Origin: Salinibacterium sp. SWN248
GTDB taxonomy: Bacteria; Actinomycetota; Actinomycetes; Actinomycetales; Microbacteriaceae
NCBI RefSeq assembly: GCF_015864575.1
Contig: NZ_JADYWW010000001.1
Coordinates: 558,001-622,000 of the forward strand
Length of the DNA: 64,000 nucleotides
Reading direction: 5' to 3'
Part shown: one piece after another, positions 1-7,968 of the stretch
How the letters are laid out: every line of letters begins with the position of its first letter
How positions within the stretch are numbered: position 1 is the stretch's first letter
Made by a program: the position numbers and the translations under genes
Notes under the pieces: generated by a model
The model's database searches: none
Seen by the model: only the letters and a program-made list of their open reading frames with translations
What the model was told of the DNA's origin: nothing

Positions 1-2
1 CT

Positions 3-680
3 GAGCCTGTTCTCACCCTTGCCGACCTCGCGGGTAAGCAGATTCGCGCCGGCGGAGTCGCGCAGTCTCGTCAAATCGAAGAGCTGGGTGCAGTGCCGGT
101 TTCGATGCCGTATACCGAGGTGTATGAAGCACTGCAGCGAGGGATACTTGACTGCTCGATGTCAGCTCATGCAATTGCTGTTATTGCCGGTCACACCGAG
201 GTTGCTCCGTTCATCATGCACACCACTGCCGCGAGCTTCGTGTCGACTCCGTCGAACTTGTACGCCGGGCCGGTGTTCACGACGCTCCCCGTCGTGGCGC
301 AGCAGCTCATCCTTGAATCGGTCGACATCATGCGGGGAGCGTCCATTGAGTCTGGCCTCAGTCGTATCGCTACTACTTTCGCTGATTCCGTCGCTGACAA
401 TGGCGGGGCCTTACTGGCCTTCGACCCCGAGGTCGACGCGAGACTTGCCGAGATCAACGAAGGTATCGTCCAGGATGCGATTGACTCGGACTTGCTCGAT
501 GGAGCATCGCTGGTACAGCGCATCGAGGCGGCGAACGTCGAATGGCTGGAAATCGGTACTGAGCTCGGTTATACCGAAGACGGTCCCGTCGAGGAATTCC
601 CGGAGTGGTATATCGGTACCGACTCGGAGCCGTGGGCAAGCATGGTGAGCGAAATGATCACGCAGAAGCGGTTCAGCTAG
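3..680 (+). CDS. dctP: TRAP transporter solute-binding protein, DctP family (5' truncated)
   Basis: The reading frame is open from the left edge of the window, so the signal peptide and N-terminal lobe are missing; about 225 residues remain. The visible part has the DctP-type segment 'VPVSMPYTEVYEALQRG', followed by a stretch on removal of the ligand-binding helix and the C-terminal long-helix region. In this family the protein binds a carboxylate outside the membrane and hands it to the DctQM permease, and both permease genes follow directly. The ligand cannot be told from this fragment. An internal ATG at 93 is not a credible start because homology-like sequence continues upstream of it. 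Confidence 0.88.
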   Translation, partial: EPVLTLADLAGKQIRAGGVAQSRQIEELGAVPVSMPYTEVYEALQRGILDCSMSAHAIAVIAGHTEVAPFIMHTTAASFVSTPSNLYAGPVFTTLPVVAQQLILESVDIMRGASIESGLSRIATTFADSVADNGGALLAFDPEVDARLAEINEGIVQDAIDSDLLDGASLVQRIEAANVEWLEIGTELGYTEDGPVEEFPEWYIGTDSEPWASMVSEMITQKRFS

Positions 681-790
681 AGCTGCCTGCGAGGGCTCGG
701 TGCCACCTGGCCCCGAGCCCTCGCAACCCTCGAGGCTCGTCCGCGTGCCAACCCCTCACTACCCACCGACCCAAAGGAGCAACGACAACG

Positions 791-1381
791 ATGTCCCAAT
801 CCGCAGCGTCGCCGCCGACAGTAGGCGGCATAATCATAAAACTCCCGGACAGGCCAGCGAAACGCTTCGCGCACCGGGCCACCTTCATACTTGAGGTGAT
901 TGCCTCGGCACTCATCTTCGTCATGATGCTGATCGTGCTGGTGAACGTGATTAGCCGCTACGCATTCGGTCAACCGATCCAGGGCACAAACGAACAGGTT
1001 GGATTCATCCTGCTCCCGGCAGTGGTATTCATCGGCTATGTCGTGGCCCAGGTGCGTGGCGCGACGATCGAAGCCGACATCGTCTACCAAAAGTTCCCGA
1101 GGCAGATTCGACGTGAAGTCCGGTTTGTCACTGGTATCTTCTCGATGATCGTCACTTTTGGCTTCGGCTGGTACGGCATGATCGAGGCAATTCACGCAAA
1201 CGAAATTGGTAAGAGTGCCCCGGCAAGCGATGTTTTCATCGCCCCAATTTACTGGTTCGTGCCTGCCGCTTTTGCGGTGCTAGTTGTTCTGTTCGCCCTC
1301 GACGCCTTTCGCGCCATCCGGGGCCGTTTCGACAAAGAGGACTTCACCGAAGAAGCCCTTACAGATGCGGCGATAGGTTAG
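791..1381 (+). CDS. dctQ: TRAP transporter small permease, DctQ family
   Basis: A 196-residue membrane protein with four hydrophobic segments, roughly residues 33-53, 68-90, 107-128 and 152-174, the usual DctQ layout. The second gene of the TRAP set, it lies 110 bp after dctP and 9 bp before dctM. The ATG at 791 was chosen because a purine-rich site, aaaggag at 773-779, precedes it at a suitable distance; an upstream in-frame start at 605 would run inside dctP. DctQ pairs with DctM to form the Na+-driven carboxylate importer. Substrate is unknown. Confidence 0.88.
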   Translation: MSQSAASPPTVGGIIIKLPDRPAKRFAHRATFILEVIASALIFVMMLIVLVNVISRYAFGQPIQGTNEQVGFILLPAVVFIGYVVAQVRGATIEADIVYQKFPRQIRREVRFVTGIFSMIVTFGFGWYGMIEAIHANEIGKSAPASDVFIAPIYWFVPAAFAVLVVLFALDAFRAIRGRFDKEDFTEEALTDAAIG

Positions 1382-1390
1382 GACCCAGCT

Positions 1391-2902
1391 ATGACTGATC
1401 AAAAGACCAGCGTGTTCGAGCCCGGTGTCGCCGTGGGTCGCACAGCTGTGGCGCAACAATTTACCAAAGAGAACCCGAGTCCCGGCCGCCTCTGGGCCTA
1501 TCGGGTCGGCATTGCCCTTGCTCTCGCCGTCCCCCTGAGTGGCGTGTTCATTGCTCCAACTCGTGAGCTCGTCGGACTCTCCGCGATTTTACTGATGTTC
1601 GTTTTGATGCTCATGAGAATCCCCATCGCTTTCGCGCTGGCGATACCTGGGCTCCTCGGTGTTTACTCGCTCAACGGGATTGCCGCGCTGGCAAATCTAC
1701 TTAAGGGAGAGCCTCTTATCGCGGCCTCACAGTGGGCACTGAGCGTGCTGCCGATGTTCGTGCTGATGGGGCTGTTGCTGTGGCAGTCAGGAATCACGAC
1801 CAAGATGTACGAAACTGCGCGCAACTGGTTGGGCTGGCTGCCCGGCGGCTTGGGCGTCGGCACGAACATGGCAGGCGCAGGACTGGCTGCTGTATCGGGG
1901 TCGACCATGGGCACGACGTATGCGCTGGCCCGCATTGGAATCCCTGAGATGCTAAAGGCCGGGTATGGGAAGCCGATCGCTATCGGTTCGGTTATCGTAG
2001 CCGGACTTCCCGGGCAGCTAATTCCGCCCAGTATCTTCCTTGTGGTCGTTGCCGGACTTCTTGAGAACCCTGTGGGCCCTCAGCTGATGGCGGGGCTCAT
2101 TCCGGGCATTACGGTGGCACTCCTCTTCTCTCTGATGATCGTCGTCTTTTCTGTGTTCATCCCGAAGTGGGCTGGCCGCGGAGCAACGGCCGCGGTGAGG
2201 CCGACCATTAGCTGGAGCGGGCGTTGGCGTTCGCTAGCCGATATCTGGCCGGTAGCTGTGCTCATCTTGGTCGTTCTCGGCGGCATGTTCATGGGCGTGT
2301 TTACCGCCACCGAGGCAGGAGCCGCGGGCGCGTTTGGTGCACTCATCTTTTGTGTGTGGTTCCAGCGCAAGAACAAGCCGTTGGCAAAGGTCGGAACCTC
2401 GGCCGTGGAGACGGTCAGCAGCGTGGGTTCCATCTTCTTGATGATCGCTGGCGCGCACATACTCGGCTCGCTGGTTGCCGTCTCAGGTCTGGGGAGATTG
2501 TTCTCCGATTTTGTCTCGAACACCGGGATGGGGCGCGTTGAATTCCTGATCCTCGTCATGTTCATCTACATCCTCTTGGGCATGTTCATGGATCCGCTCG
2601 CGATTTTGCTGACGACCATTCCCATTCTGATGCCTGTACTAAATCAGCTCGGTGTTGACCCACTCTGGTTTGGCGTCTTCGCCGTCTTCATGGGTGAGCT
2701 CGCGATTCTCACACCGCCAGTGGGCATGCTGAGTTTTGTGATCCACAAGATCGTTCAGGATCCGGCGGTCAATCTGGGCCAGCATTTCAAGCTGACGGAC
2801 GTGTTCAAGGCCGTGATGCTGTTCCTGCCGATGGCGATCATCGTGGTTCTCATCTGGATCTTCTTCCCAGAGATTGTTACCTGGTTGCCTAACCAGATGT
2901 AG
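1391..2902 (+). CDS. dctM: TRAP transporter large permease, DctM family
   Basis: 503 residues with about 12 or more hydrophobic segments, somewhat longer than the common DctM of about 430 residues because of a roughly 40-residue polar N-terminal lead. Typical large-permease features are visible, such as the glycine-rich 'GSTMGTTYALARIGIPEM' region and the 'PILMPVLNQLGVDPLWFG' segment near the C-terminus. DctM forms the ion-coupled transport channel. The gene closes the TRAP operon and is followed 15 bp later by a strong intrinsic terminator. TRAP systems are not a common feature of this actinobacterial group, so acquisition with the neighbouring CoA genes is possible, though that is an inference. 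Confidence 0.9.
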   Translation: MTDQKTSVFEPGVAVGRTAVAQQFTKENPSPGRLWAYRVGIALALAVPLSGVFIAPTRELVGLSAILLMFVLMLMRIPIAFALAIPGLLGVYSLNGIAALANLLKGEPLIAASQWALSVLPMFVLMGLLLWQSGITTKMYETARNWLGWLPGGLGVGTNMAGAGLAAVSGSTMGTTYALARIGIPEMLKAGYGKPIAIGSVIVAGLPGQLIPPSIFLVVVAGLLENPVGPQLMAGLIPGITVALLFSLMIVVFSVFIPKWAGRGATAAVRPTISWSGRWRSLADIWPVAVLILVVLGGMFMGVFTATEAGAAGAFGALIFCVWFQRKNKPLAKVGTSAVETVSSVGSIFLMIAGAHILGSLVAVSGLGRLFSDFVSNTGMGRVEFLILVMFIYILLGMFMDPLAILLTTIPILMPVLNQLGVDPLWFGVFAVFMGELAILTPPVGMLSFVIHKIVQDPAVNLGQHFKLTDVFKAVMLFLPMAIIVVLIWIFFPEIVTWLPNQM

Positions 2903-2917
2903 AGAAGCCCCACAACG

Positions 2918-2953
2918 AACAAAGACCGTACGCACCCGCGTACGGTCTTTGTT
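2918..2953 (+). terminator. Rho-independent terminator after the TRAP operon
   Basis: A perfect 16-bp inverted repeat (arms 2918-2933 and 2938-2953, loop ACCC) ending in a TTTGTTTT tract. It sits between the convergent dctM and DUF35 genes and could serve both strands, because the left arm also begins with an A-rich stretch. Confidence 0.9.
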
Positions 2954-2973
2954 TTATGCAGTGACTGCGCGCA

Positions 2974-3372
2974 TCACGGGATGCGCGGAACGAAGAACGG
3001 GATCACTTCCCCGCCACGATCCACGCTGGACTTGTCGAACGCGACCCTCATCCGCGCCCCCTCCGGCAGGAGCGAATCCACTTCGCCAAACCGGGTCCAC
3101 CACCATGGGCCCTCATCCAATCGGACGATTCCGACGAAGTCGCGGCTCGGTACGCCGCCCGCCCCGCGAATGTGGATGATGGATGAACTGACGACGGTGG
3201 CGTACCCCGATGCCGCAAACTGTTCGATCCGGTCCGGATCCATGTGTGGGGTTTCTTGCACGTCAAGCACTCGGCCCGTTTCTCGATCACGGGTGAGTAG
3301 GAACACATCGCGGCTCAAGGCTTCAAAGAAGTCTGATGATGCGGCGTCGCGAATTACGATGGGATGGTTCAT
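2974..3372 (-). CDS. DUF35 OB-fold protein without zinc-ribbon cysteines
   Basis: 132 residues. The C-terminal half has the DUF35 OB-fold pattern (the 'SSSIIHIRGAG' strand, 'FVGIVRLDEGPWWWTRF', and 'LPEGARMRVAFD'). DUF35 proteins normally start with a rubredoxin-like four-cysteine zinc ribbon and act as obligate partners of thiolase-fold enzymes, as in the ChsH2-Ltp2 sterol aldolase. This copy contains no cysteine at all, so the metal site is absent. It is the last gene of the minus-strand operon, 9 bp after the thiolase-like gene, and has a good AGGAGG site before the ATG. It most likely forms a complex with that upstream product. Confidence 0.82.
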   Translation of the reverse strand: MNHPIVIRDAASSDFFEALSRDVFLLTRDRETGRVLDVQETPHMDPDRIEQFAASGYATVVSSSIIHIRGAGGVPSRDFVGIVRLDEGPWWWTRFGEVDSLLPEGARMRVAFDKSSVDRGGEVIPFFVPRIP

Positions 3373-3381
3373 CTGTGCCTC

Positions 3382-4554
3382 CTAGTTAGTTCCGAGGATG
3401 AGGGTCGAGTGGTGGTCGAGGATCCCGCCGTTGCCCGAAACCAGAACCCGGTCGTGAGAGACGGACTGCCGCTCGCCTGCTTGCCCCCGTGCCTGGATGA
3501 TGCCCTCTGAGAGTGGCGTCATCCCCCACATGTAGTAGGAGGAGAGTTGTCCGCCGCCCGTGTTGAGCGCGAGATGACCGCCAGGGCCGAGCATTCCGGG
3601 CTCCGATACAAACGCCCCGCCCTCACCTTTGTCGCAGAAGCCATAATCTTCGAGGCTGACGAGCACCGTGTAGGTGTAGCAATCGTAGAGTTCAACTACG
3701 TCGATCTCGTCAAGGTTCGTGCGTGCCATTTCGAGCGCTCTGCGGCCAGATTGTGCGGCCCCGGTCACAAGTCCGAAGCTATCGTTGCGCCGCCCTGTCG
3801 AGCCAGGATGGCCTTGGCCCCAGCCGAGGACTTCCACCGGAGGTTGCTTGAGTGATCGTGCTCGCTCGGCCGACGTGACAATTACGGCGATGCCGCCATT
3901 GGAGACTAGGCAGCAGTCGAAGAGGTGGAACGGCTCCGCGATCCACCGCGAGGCGTGATACTCCTCGAGGCTGAGGGGCGTTCTGAATTGGGCGTGCGGG
4001 TTAAGTTCTGCCCATCGCCGCTGAGCTACGGCGATAGCCGCGAAGTCGTCGTTAGTGGTGCCGTACGCGTTCATGTGGCGCTGTGCTGCTAGGGCGTACA
4101 TGGTCGTCGGTGAGGTGATGCCGCTCGCGGCCGTTAACCCTGGCCAGCCCGTTAAGGTCGGGGCCACTTTGTTGTAGGACGCCCCCGAGCTTGCTCCGCT
4201 GACGAGCGGAGCGTCCGCCCACACACAGGCGACTGTCGTCGCCGTACCCGACATTATGGCCATCGCAGCGTGCTGAATCATTTGGCCGGCGGTAGAGCCA
4301 AAGGCTTGCATCTTCGTGAGGAGACGGAGATCCTTGAGTTGCAGGTCAGTTTGGAGTGAGAGGCCGACTGAGTCGTCGAGCCCACCGGAGACAATGAGCC
4401 CGTCGATATCTCCGAGGTTGAGGCCGGCGTCGACGGTGGCCGCGCGCACCGCCTCGCCCGCAAAATCCCGAGCAGTGGACCCGTAGACCTTGCCGAGAGG
4501 GGTCATGCCCAGGCCGACGATCGTCGGGTTCAGAGCCCTGCGGGAGCCGTTCAT
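3382..4554 (-). CDS. Thiolase-fold protein lacking catalytic residues (possible retro-aldolase)
   Basis: 390 residues of the SCP-x/acetyl-CoA acetyltransferase branch of the thiolase superfamily. The usual nucleophilic Cys position reads 'AFGSTAG' (residues 84-90), the GHPxG histidine region reads 'NTGGGQLSSYYMWGM', and the C-terminal CxG cysteine region reads 'SGNGGILDHH', so all three classical catalytic residues are missing. Such proteins paired with DUF35 subunits are known to act as CoA-side-chain aldolases (Ltp2 type), so carbon-carbon cleavage of a beta-hydroxyacyl-CoA is more likely than thiolysis. The start at 4554 overlaps the upstream stop as ATGA; another ATG lies 12 bp upstream at 4566. 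Confidence 0.84.
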   Translation of the reverse strand: MNGSRRALNPTIVGLGMTPLGKVYGSTARDFAGEAVRAATVDAGLNLGDIDGLIVSGGLDDSVGLSLQTDLQLKDLRLLTKMQAFGSTAGQMIQHAAMAIMSGTATTVACVWADAPLVSGASSGASYNKVAPTLTGWPGLTAASGITSPTTMYALAAQRHMNAYGTTNDDFAAIAVAQRRWAELNPHAQFRTPLSLEEYHASRWIAEPFHLFDCCLVSNGGIAVIVTSAERARSLKQPPVEVLGWGQGHPGSTGRRNDSFGLVTGAAQSGRRALEMARTNLDEIDVVELYDCYTYTVLVSLEDYGFCDKGEGGAFVSEPGMLGPGGHLALNTGGGQLSSYYMWGMTPLSEGIIQARGQAGERQSVSHDRVLVSGNGGILDHHSTLILGTN

Positions 4555-5372
4555 CGTCCGGTCCATTCTGGCTCGCGCTTCTCGACGAAAGCCCTCAAGC
4601 CTTCGCCGGAGTCGTGACTCTTTCTGAGCCTCGCCATCTCATCGTTCGATCGTGCCCAGTAACTTGACTCCTCGATGGCGGTGCCTTGGCTGATCGCTTT
4701 TGCGATTCTCTTGCTGGCCTGAACTGACAGAGGGGAATTCGCAGAAATTCGCTGAGCAAGCGCAAGCGCGTTCGGCATCAGGTCCTTCGCCGGCACCACG
4801 GTGTTGATGAGGCCAAGGCGTAACGCCGTGTCAGCTTTCATCGATTCACCGGTGAGGATCGCCTCCATGGCCACCTTGCGTGGTATCTGCTGAGGGAGGC
4901 GAAAGGCACCTCCCGCGGCCGCCAAGATTCCTCTTCGCACCTCGGGCAGCCCGAATGTGGCGTGTTCAGCAGCCACGGCAAGGTCGCTCGCTAGAACGAG
5001 TTCAGTGCCTCCGCCGAGCGCGTAGCCGTTCACCGCCGCGATGATCGGCTTAGAAATCTCGTGATGGGCGAAGCCCCCGAAACCCCAGACCTCAAGCCGT
5101 GGGTCGCGGGGAAGTCCTACATCGGCGGATGCTTCTTTGAGGTCAGCCCCCACACAGAAACTCTGCTCGCCCGCTCCGGTAATGATGACAGCTCGCACGG
5201 CAGGATCGTCGTCAGCGAAGTCGAGCGCGATGCCGATTCCCAGCGCCATTCCCTGGGTGATCGCGTTGTGTGCTTCGGGGCGGTTCAGCGTCACGACGAG
5301 GGTGTGACCCTCCACCCGGGTGACTACCAAGCCACCGCTTGCGGTGTGTATCTGTTCGCTGGCGCTGATCAT
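4551..5372 (-). CDS. Enoyl-CoA hydratase/isomerase (crotonase family)
   Basis: 273 residues, the usual crotonase length. The oxyanion-hole segments are clear: 'GAGEQSFCVGADLKE' and 'VNGYALGGGTELVLASDLAVA', followed by 'FGLPEVRRGI'. A glutamate lies at the usual acid/base position in 'GLPEVRRG'. It probably hydrates an enoyl-CoA to the beta-hydroxyacyl-CoA that the next gene's product could cleave. A strong GAGGAG site precedes the ATG. It is the second gene of a four-gene minus-strand operon, 43 bp after the HIBCH-like gene, and its stop overlaps the thiolase-like start. Confidence 0.9.
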   Translation of the reverse strand: MISASEQIHTASGGLVVTRVEGHTLVVTLNRPEAHNAITQGMALGIGIALDFADDDPAVRAVIITGAGEQSFCVGADLKEASADVGLPRDPRLEVWGFGGFAHHEISKPIIAAVNGYALGGGTELVLASDLAVAAEHATFGLPEVRRGILAAAGGAFRLPQQIPRKVAMEAILTGESMKADTALRLGLINTVVPAKDLMPNALALAQRISANSPLSVQASKRIAKAISQGTAIEESSYWARSNDEMARLRKSHDSGEGLRAFVEKREPEWTGR

Positions 5373-5415
5373 TCGTACTCTCCTCGTTCGCCGGCCTGAT
5401 CATCGTGACGACGAG

Positions 5416-6522
5416 TCAGGGAGATGATTGTTGGCTCGGGGTGGGGGAGTGCCGCGGTTCGGCTCCCAAATCGACGGGGAAGTTGGCAATGTCGCGGAGA
5501 CTTTCCTCGCTGACATCCGCGAGATTCCTAGGCTCCCAGCGCGCCGCTCGTTTTTCGAGGAGCGTCGCGGTGACACCTTCGGCTAGGTCGCTGCGCGCAC
5601 TGAGACCAACCATGTAGCGAAACTCCTGCTGCAAACACCCCCAGAGATCTAGATCGGCGGCGGATCGAATCGCGGAGAAGGTGGCTTTCACTGCAAACGG
5701 CGATGCAGCACGTATTTTTTCAGCCGCGCTGGTGGCGGTATCTGACGAGCTCGCATCGAGGCGGTTGAGAATATCTTCAATGCTGTCAGCGTTGTACCAG
5801 TACTCGGCCATCGCGCTCTGCGCTGCCACGGTGGCCGCAGGCGCCCGGGAAGCGAACCTATTTATGACGTCCTGGACGGTGCTTTCGCCGCGGGCAGAGA
5901 GTGCGGAGACAAGGCTGTCGAGTGCGGAATGCGGCACATAATCATCGGCGAGGCCACAAAATAGGGCATCAGCTGCATCCATGGTTGAGGATGTGAGAGC
6001 CCAGTGCATTCCCCATCCGTGCCGCACGCGCGCGAGGTGGTAACTCATTCCCGCATCAGGGGTAAGCCCGATTTTGGTCTCGGGCATCGCCAGGCGAGAG
6101 CGTTCCGTAACGATGCGGTGCGATGCATGCCCAGCGAGACCGAAGCCTCCGCCCATCACAATGCCGTCCATCAAAGCCACCACGGGCTTGGGGTAGGTGG
6201 CGATCAGAAAATCTAGCGCGTACTCCGCTCGCAGGAAGTGATGGTCGCCCTCGCCCTCGCTCGCACCGTCTGATCGTAAGTCCCCTCCAGCGCAAAACCC
6301 TCGGTCGCCGGCGCCGCGGAGCACCACGAGCTTAACCGCCGGGTCCGAACGCCACAGCGTAAGTGCGGTCATCAACTGGGAGACGAGATTCAGATCCAGC
6401 GCGTTGATTCGGTGAGGGCGATTAAGGGTGGCTATTCCTACGTCGCCTGAGACCTCGAGAAGAAGGCTTCGGTCGTGTGTCACATCGAACCCCGCATTCT
6501 TTGGCCGAGTCGGATTGCTCAT
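5416..6522 (-). CDS. HIBCH-like crotonase (3-hydroxyisobutyryl-CoA hydrolase family)
   Basis: 368 residues, longer than a simple hydratase and matching the 3-hydroxyisobutyryl-CoA hydrolase subgroup. Visible motifs are 'GAGDRGFCAGGDLRSDG' and 'MDGIVMGGGFGLAGHASHRI', then 'MPETKIGLTPDAGMSYHLAR'. In HIBCH enzymes these build the oxyanion hole and the catalytic glutamate. The real substrate may be a different hydroxyacyl-CoA or enoyl-CoA, because the genes around it do not form a valine pathway. It is the first gene of the operon; a promoter with a 17-bp spacer lies about 90 bp upstream. The Shine-Dalgarno before the ATG is weak. Confidence 0.82.
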   Translation of the reverse strand: MSNPTRPKNAGFDVTHDRSLLLEVSGDVGIATLNRPHRINALDLNLVSQLMTALTLWRSDPAVKLVVLRGAGDRGFCAGGDLRSDGASEGEGDHHFLRAEYALDFLIATYPKPVVALMDGIVMGGGFGLAGHASHRIVTERSRLAMPETKIGLTPDAGMSYHLARVRHGWGMHWALTSSTMDAADALFCGLADDYVPHSALDSLVSALSARGESTVQDVINRFASRAPAATVAAQSAMAEYWYNADSIEDILNRLDASSSDTATSAAEKIRAASPFAVKATFSAIRSAADLDLWGCLQQEFRYMVGLSARSDLAEGVTATLLEKRAARWEPRNLADVSEESLRDIANFPVDLGAEPRHSPTPSQQSSP

Positions 6523-6605
6523 CGGCGAGACCCACGACTCTTCGAGAAGGCGAGCACATCATGCGCGGGCAGACGTGACATCCAAAGCTCTCAAGATGGG
6601 CTTTC

Positions 6606-6641
6606 GTATGCAATTATCGTCAATGAAGCAAATATCGTCAA
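6606..6641 (-). promoter_or_regulatory. Promoter of the CoA operon with overlapping direct repeats
   Basis: Read on the minus strand, a -35 TTGACG (6641-6636) and a -10 GATAAT (6618-6613) are separated by 17 bp. The TTGACG hexamer recurs exactly 18 bp downstream, overlapping the -10, so a repressor reading this repeat would cover the promoter. The transcript would start near 6606, leaving about 84 nt of leader before 6522. Confidence 0.65.
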
Positions 6642-6668
6642 CTAAAACGAGCGCAATTTGATCCAATT

Positions 6669-6685
6669 GTATGCATTAGCGTCAA
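6669..6685 (-). promoter_or_regulatory. Third copy of the operator-like repeat
   Basis: On the minus strand this reads TTGACGCTAATGCATAC, closely matching the promoter-overlapping copy TTGACGATAATTGCATAC at 6606-6623. It lies about 28 bp upstream of the -35 box, a position typical of an auxiliary operator. No regulator gene is adjacent in the window. Confidence 0.5.
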
Positions 6686-6778
6686 CCCGGTCTGATCATC
6701 ACGAGAGCGATTCAGGCCCTGCGGGCCGCAATAACAGAGTAGGCGTTGAGCGAAAGCCCGAGGCGTTTCTTGCCGCTC

Positions 6779-7816
6779 TTAGCCCGTGGTCGAATCTCCA
6801 CCGAGAAACGCTTCGGCGGCACCAGACCGAACGAAGTCCATGTGCATCTCAGTTTGCAGGAGTGCCGACGCAATATAGAACCCAGCAAGGTTCTCCCAGC
6901 CAGCAGTCCACGTAAGTCGGGAAGCGACCTCCCAGACCGTTGACTCACCGTTCGTCGCGAGAGCATCCGCAACTTCCTTCGTGCGTCTGAGGTGGTGAGC
7001 CGCCATTGACTCGGAACGTTTCGCTAAGCCGCGGAAGCGATATTCGTGGCCAGGGGCCGCTTCGCACCCGTCTAGCTCGGCTGTGCGGCGCAGTCCCTTG
7101 AGGTACGCAGCCATAGGATTCTCCTGGCTTTTCCCACCGAGCCCCAACCCCGGATGGATCCGGGGCAGGACATGGTCGCCGGTGAACACGAGCGAGGCTT
7201 CGGGATCGTGAAAGCACAGGTGTCCGGTGGTGTGACCGCCGGTGTGCATCGCGCGAATGTGACGTCCCGGTATTGCGAGTTCTTCCCCGTCAGCGAGCAG
7301 CACATCGGGCGTCGGGGCGAGTGGCGGCTTGGCACCCTCCAGCTGGCTCAGCTCACGGAGTTGTGCGGCGGGGATACCCCAAGACCCGAGGTCCCAGCGT
7401 TTATCGCGACCGGCTGCAGCGGCAACGGATGCAGTGAACTCATCGGCGCCCACCATCAGCGATGCGCCAGTAGCATCACGGAGTTGCTCCACCTGCCCGG
7501 AGTGGTCGGGATGCAAATGCGTCACCACGATCGACTGGATTTGCGAGAGGTCGGAGCCGATCTCCGGGAGGAAAGACTCGAGCCGGAGCGCATTTTCTTT
7601 CGTTCCCCAACCCGGGTCGATTACATGCAGGCTGTCATCGGAGCCGACGATCACGTAGCAAAAGCTGTATCGCAAGTGTGGGCCAGGCATTTCCATTGTC
7701 ACCGACCAGACTCCATCGGCTACTCGATCGGGAGCGGGAAGCTGCCCGTCAGCGATCGCGCTGGCTTGTGTCGGACTGACGGGGGCGGGAGCGTGCGCTG
7801 AGGAAGGCCTGACCAT
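6779..7816 (-). CDS. Metallo-beta-lactamase-fold hydrolase (glyoxalase II-like)
   Basis: 345 residues. The zinc-binding motif 'THLHPDHSGQ' (HxHxDH) is intact, followed by 'MHTGGHTTGHLCFH', 'FTGDHVLPRIHPG' and 'APGHEY', together giving the full binuclear metal set. A C-terminal winged-helix-like extension is typical of this actinobacterial group of MBL hydrolases. It may hydrolyse a thioester or lactone; position beside a CoA-intermediate operon favours a thioesterase role, but this is inference. The ATG at 7816 was chosen because the 45 residues encoded upstream of it do not look like protein and an operator-like palindrome lies there. Confidence 0.85.
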   Translation of the reverse strand: MVRPSSAHAPAPVSPTQASAIADGQLPAPDRVADGVWSVTMEMPGPHLRYSFCYVIVGSDDSLHVIDPGWGTKENALRLESFLPEIGSDLSQIQSIVVTHLHPDHSGQVEQLRDATGASLMVGADEFTASVAAAAGRDKRWDLGSWGIPAAQLRELSQLEGAKPPLAPTPDVLLADGEELAIPGRHIRAMHTGGHTTGHLCFHDPEASLVFTGDHVLPRIHPGLGLGGKSQENPMAAYLKGLRRTAELDGCEAAPGHEYRFRGLAKRSESMAAHHLRRTKEVADALATNGESTVWEVASRLTWTAGWENLAGFYIASALLQTEMHMDFVRSGAAEAFLGGDSTTG

Positions 7817-7833
7817 AACGTCAGCATATCTGA

Positions 7834-7845
7834 AATGTATACATT
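7834..7845. promoter_or_regulatory. Perfect 12-bp palindrome upstream of the MBL gene
   Basis: AATGTATACATT, 18 bp upstream of the MBL start codon. Its TGTATACATT half matches 9 of 10 bases of TGTATGCATT at 6668-6677, upstream of the CoA operon. The GT-N-N-AC core fits a GntR-family operator, but no regulator is next to it. Confidence 0.55.
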
Positions 7846-7930
7846 GAACCCTCGCGGTGTTTCGTGTGGTAGAGCCAGTCCCTACCGAATGGTCTATTCC
7901 CGAATTGAATCTGGGAGTGTGCTGGCGGCC

Positions 7931-7961
7931 TTGACCTAGAGTGCACTCCAACTCTTAGAGT
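7931..7961 (+). promoter_or_regulatory. MerR-type promoter (19-bp spacer) for the SDR gene
   Basis: -35 TTGACC (7931-7936) and -10 TAGAGT (7956-7961) are 19 bp apart, the over-long spacing that MerR activators correct. The spacer contains the palindrome GAGTGCACTC. The predicted start site falls on the ATG at 7969, so the message is probably leaderless. Confidence 0.7.
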
Positions 7962-7968
7962 CAGGACC

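Noticed and set aside
677-1195. 172-residue minus-strand ORF
   Set aside because: Lies fully within dctQ and has an unusual His/Arg-rich composition; a shadow frame.
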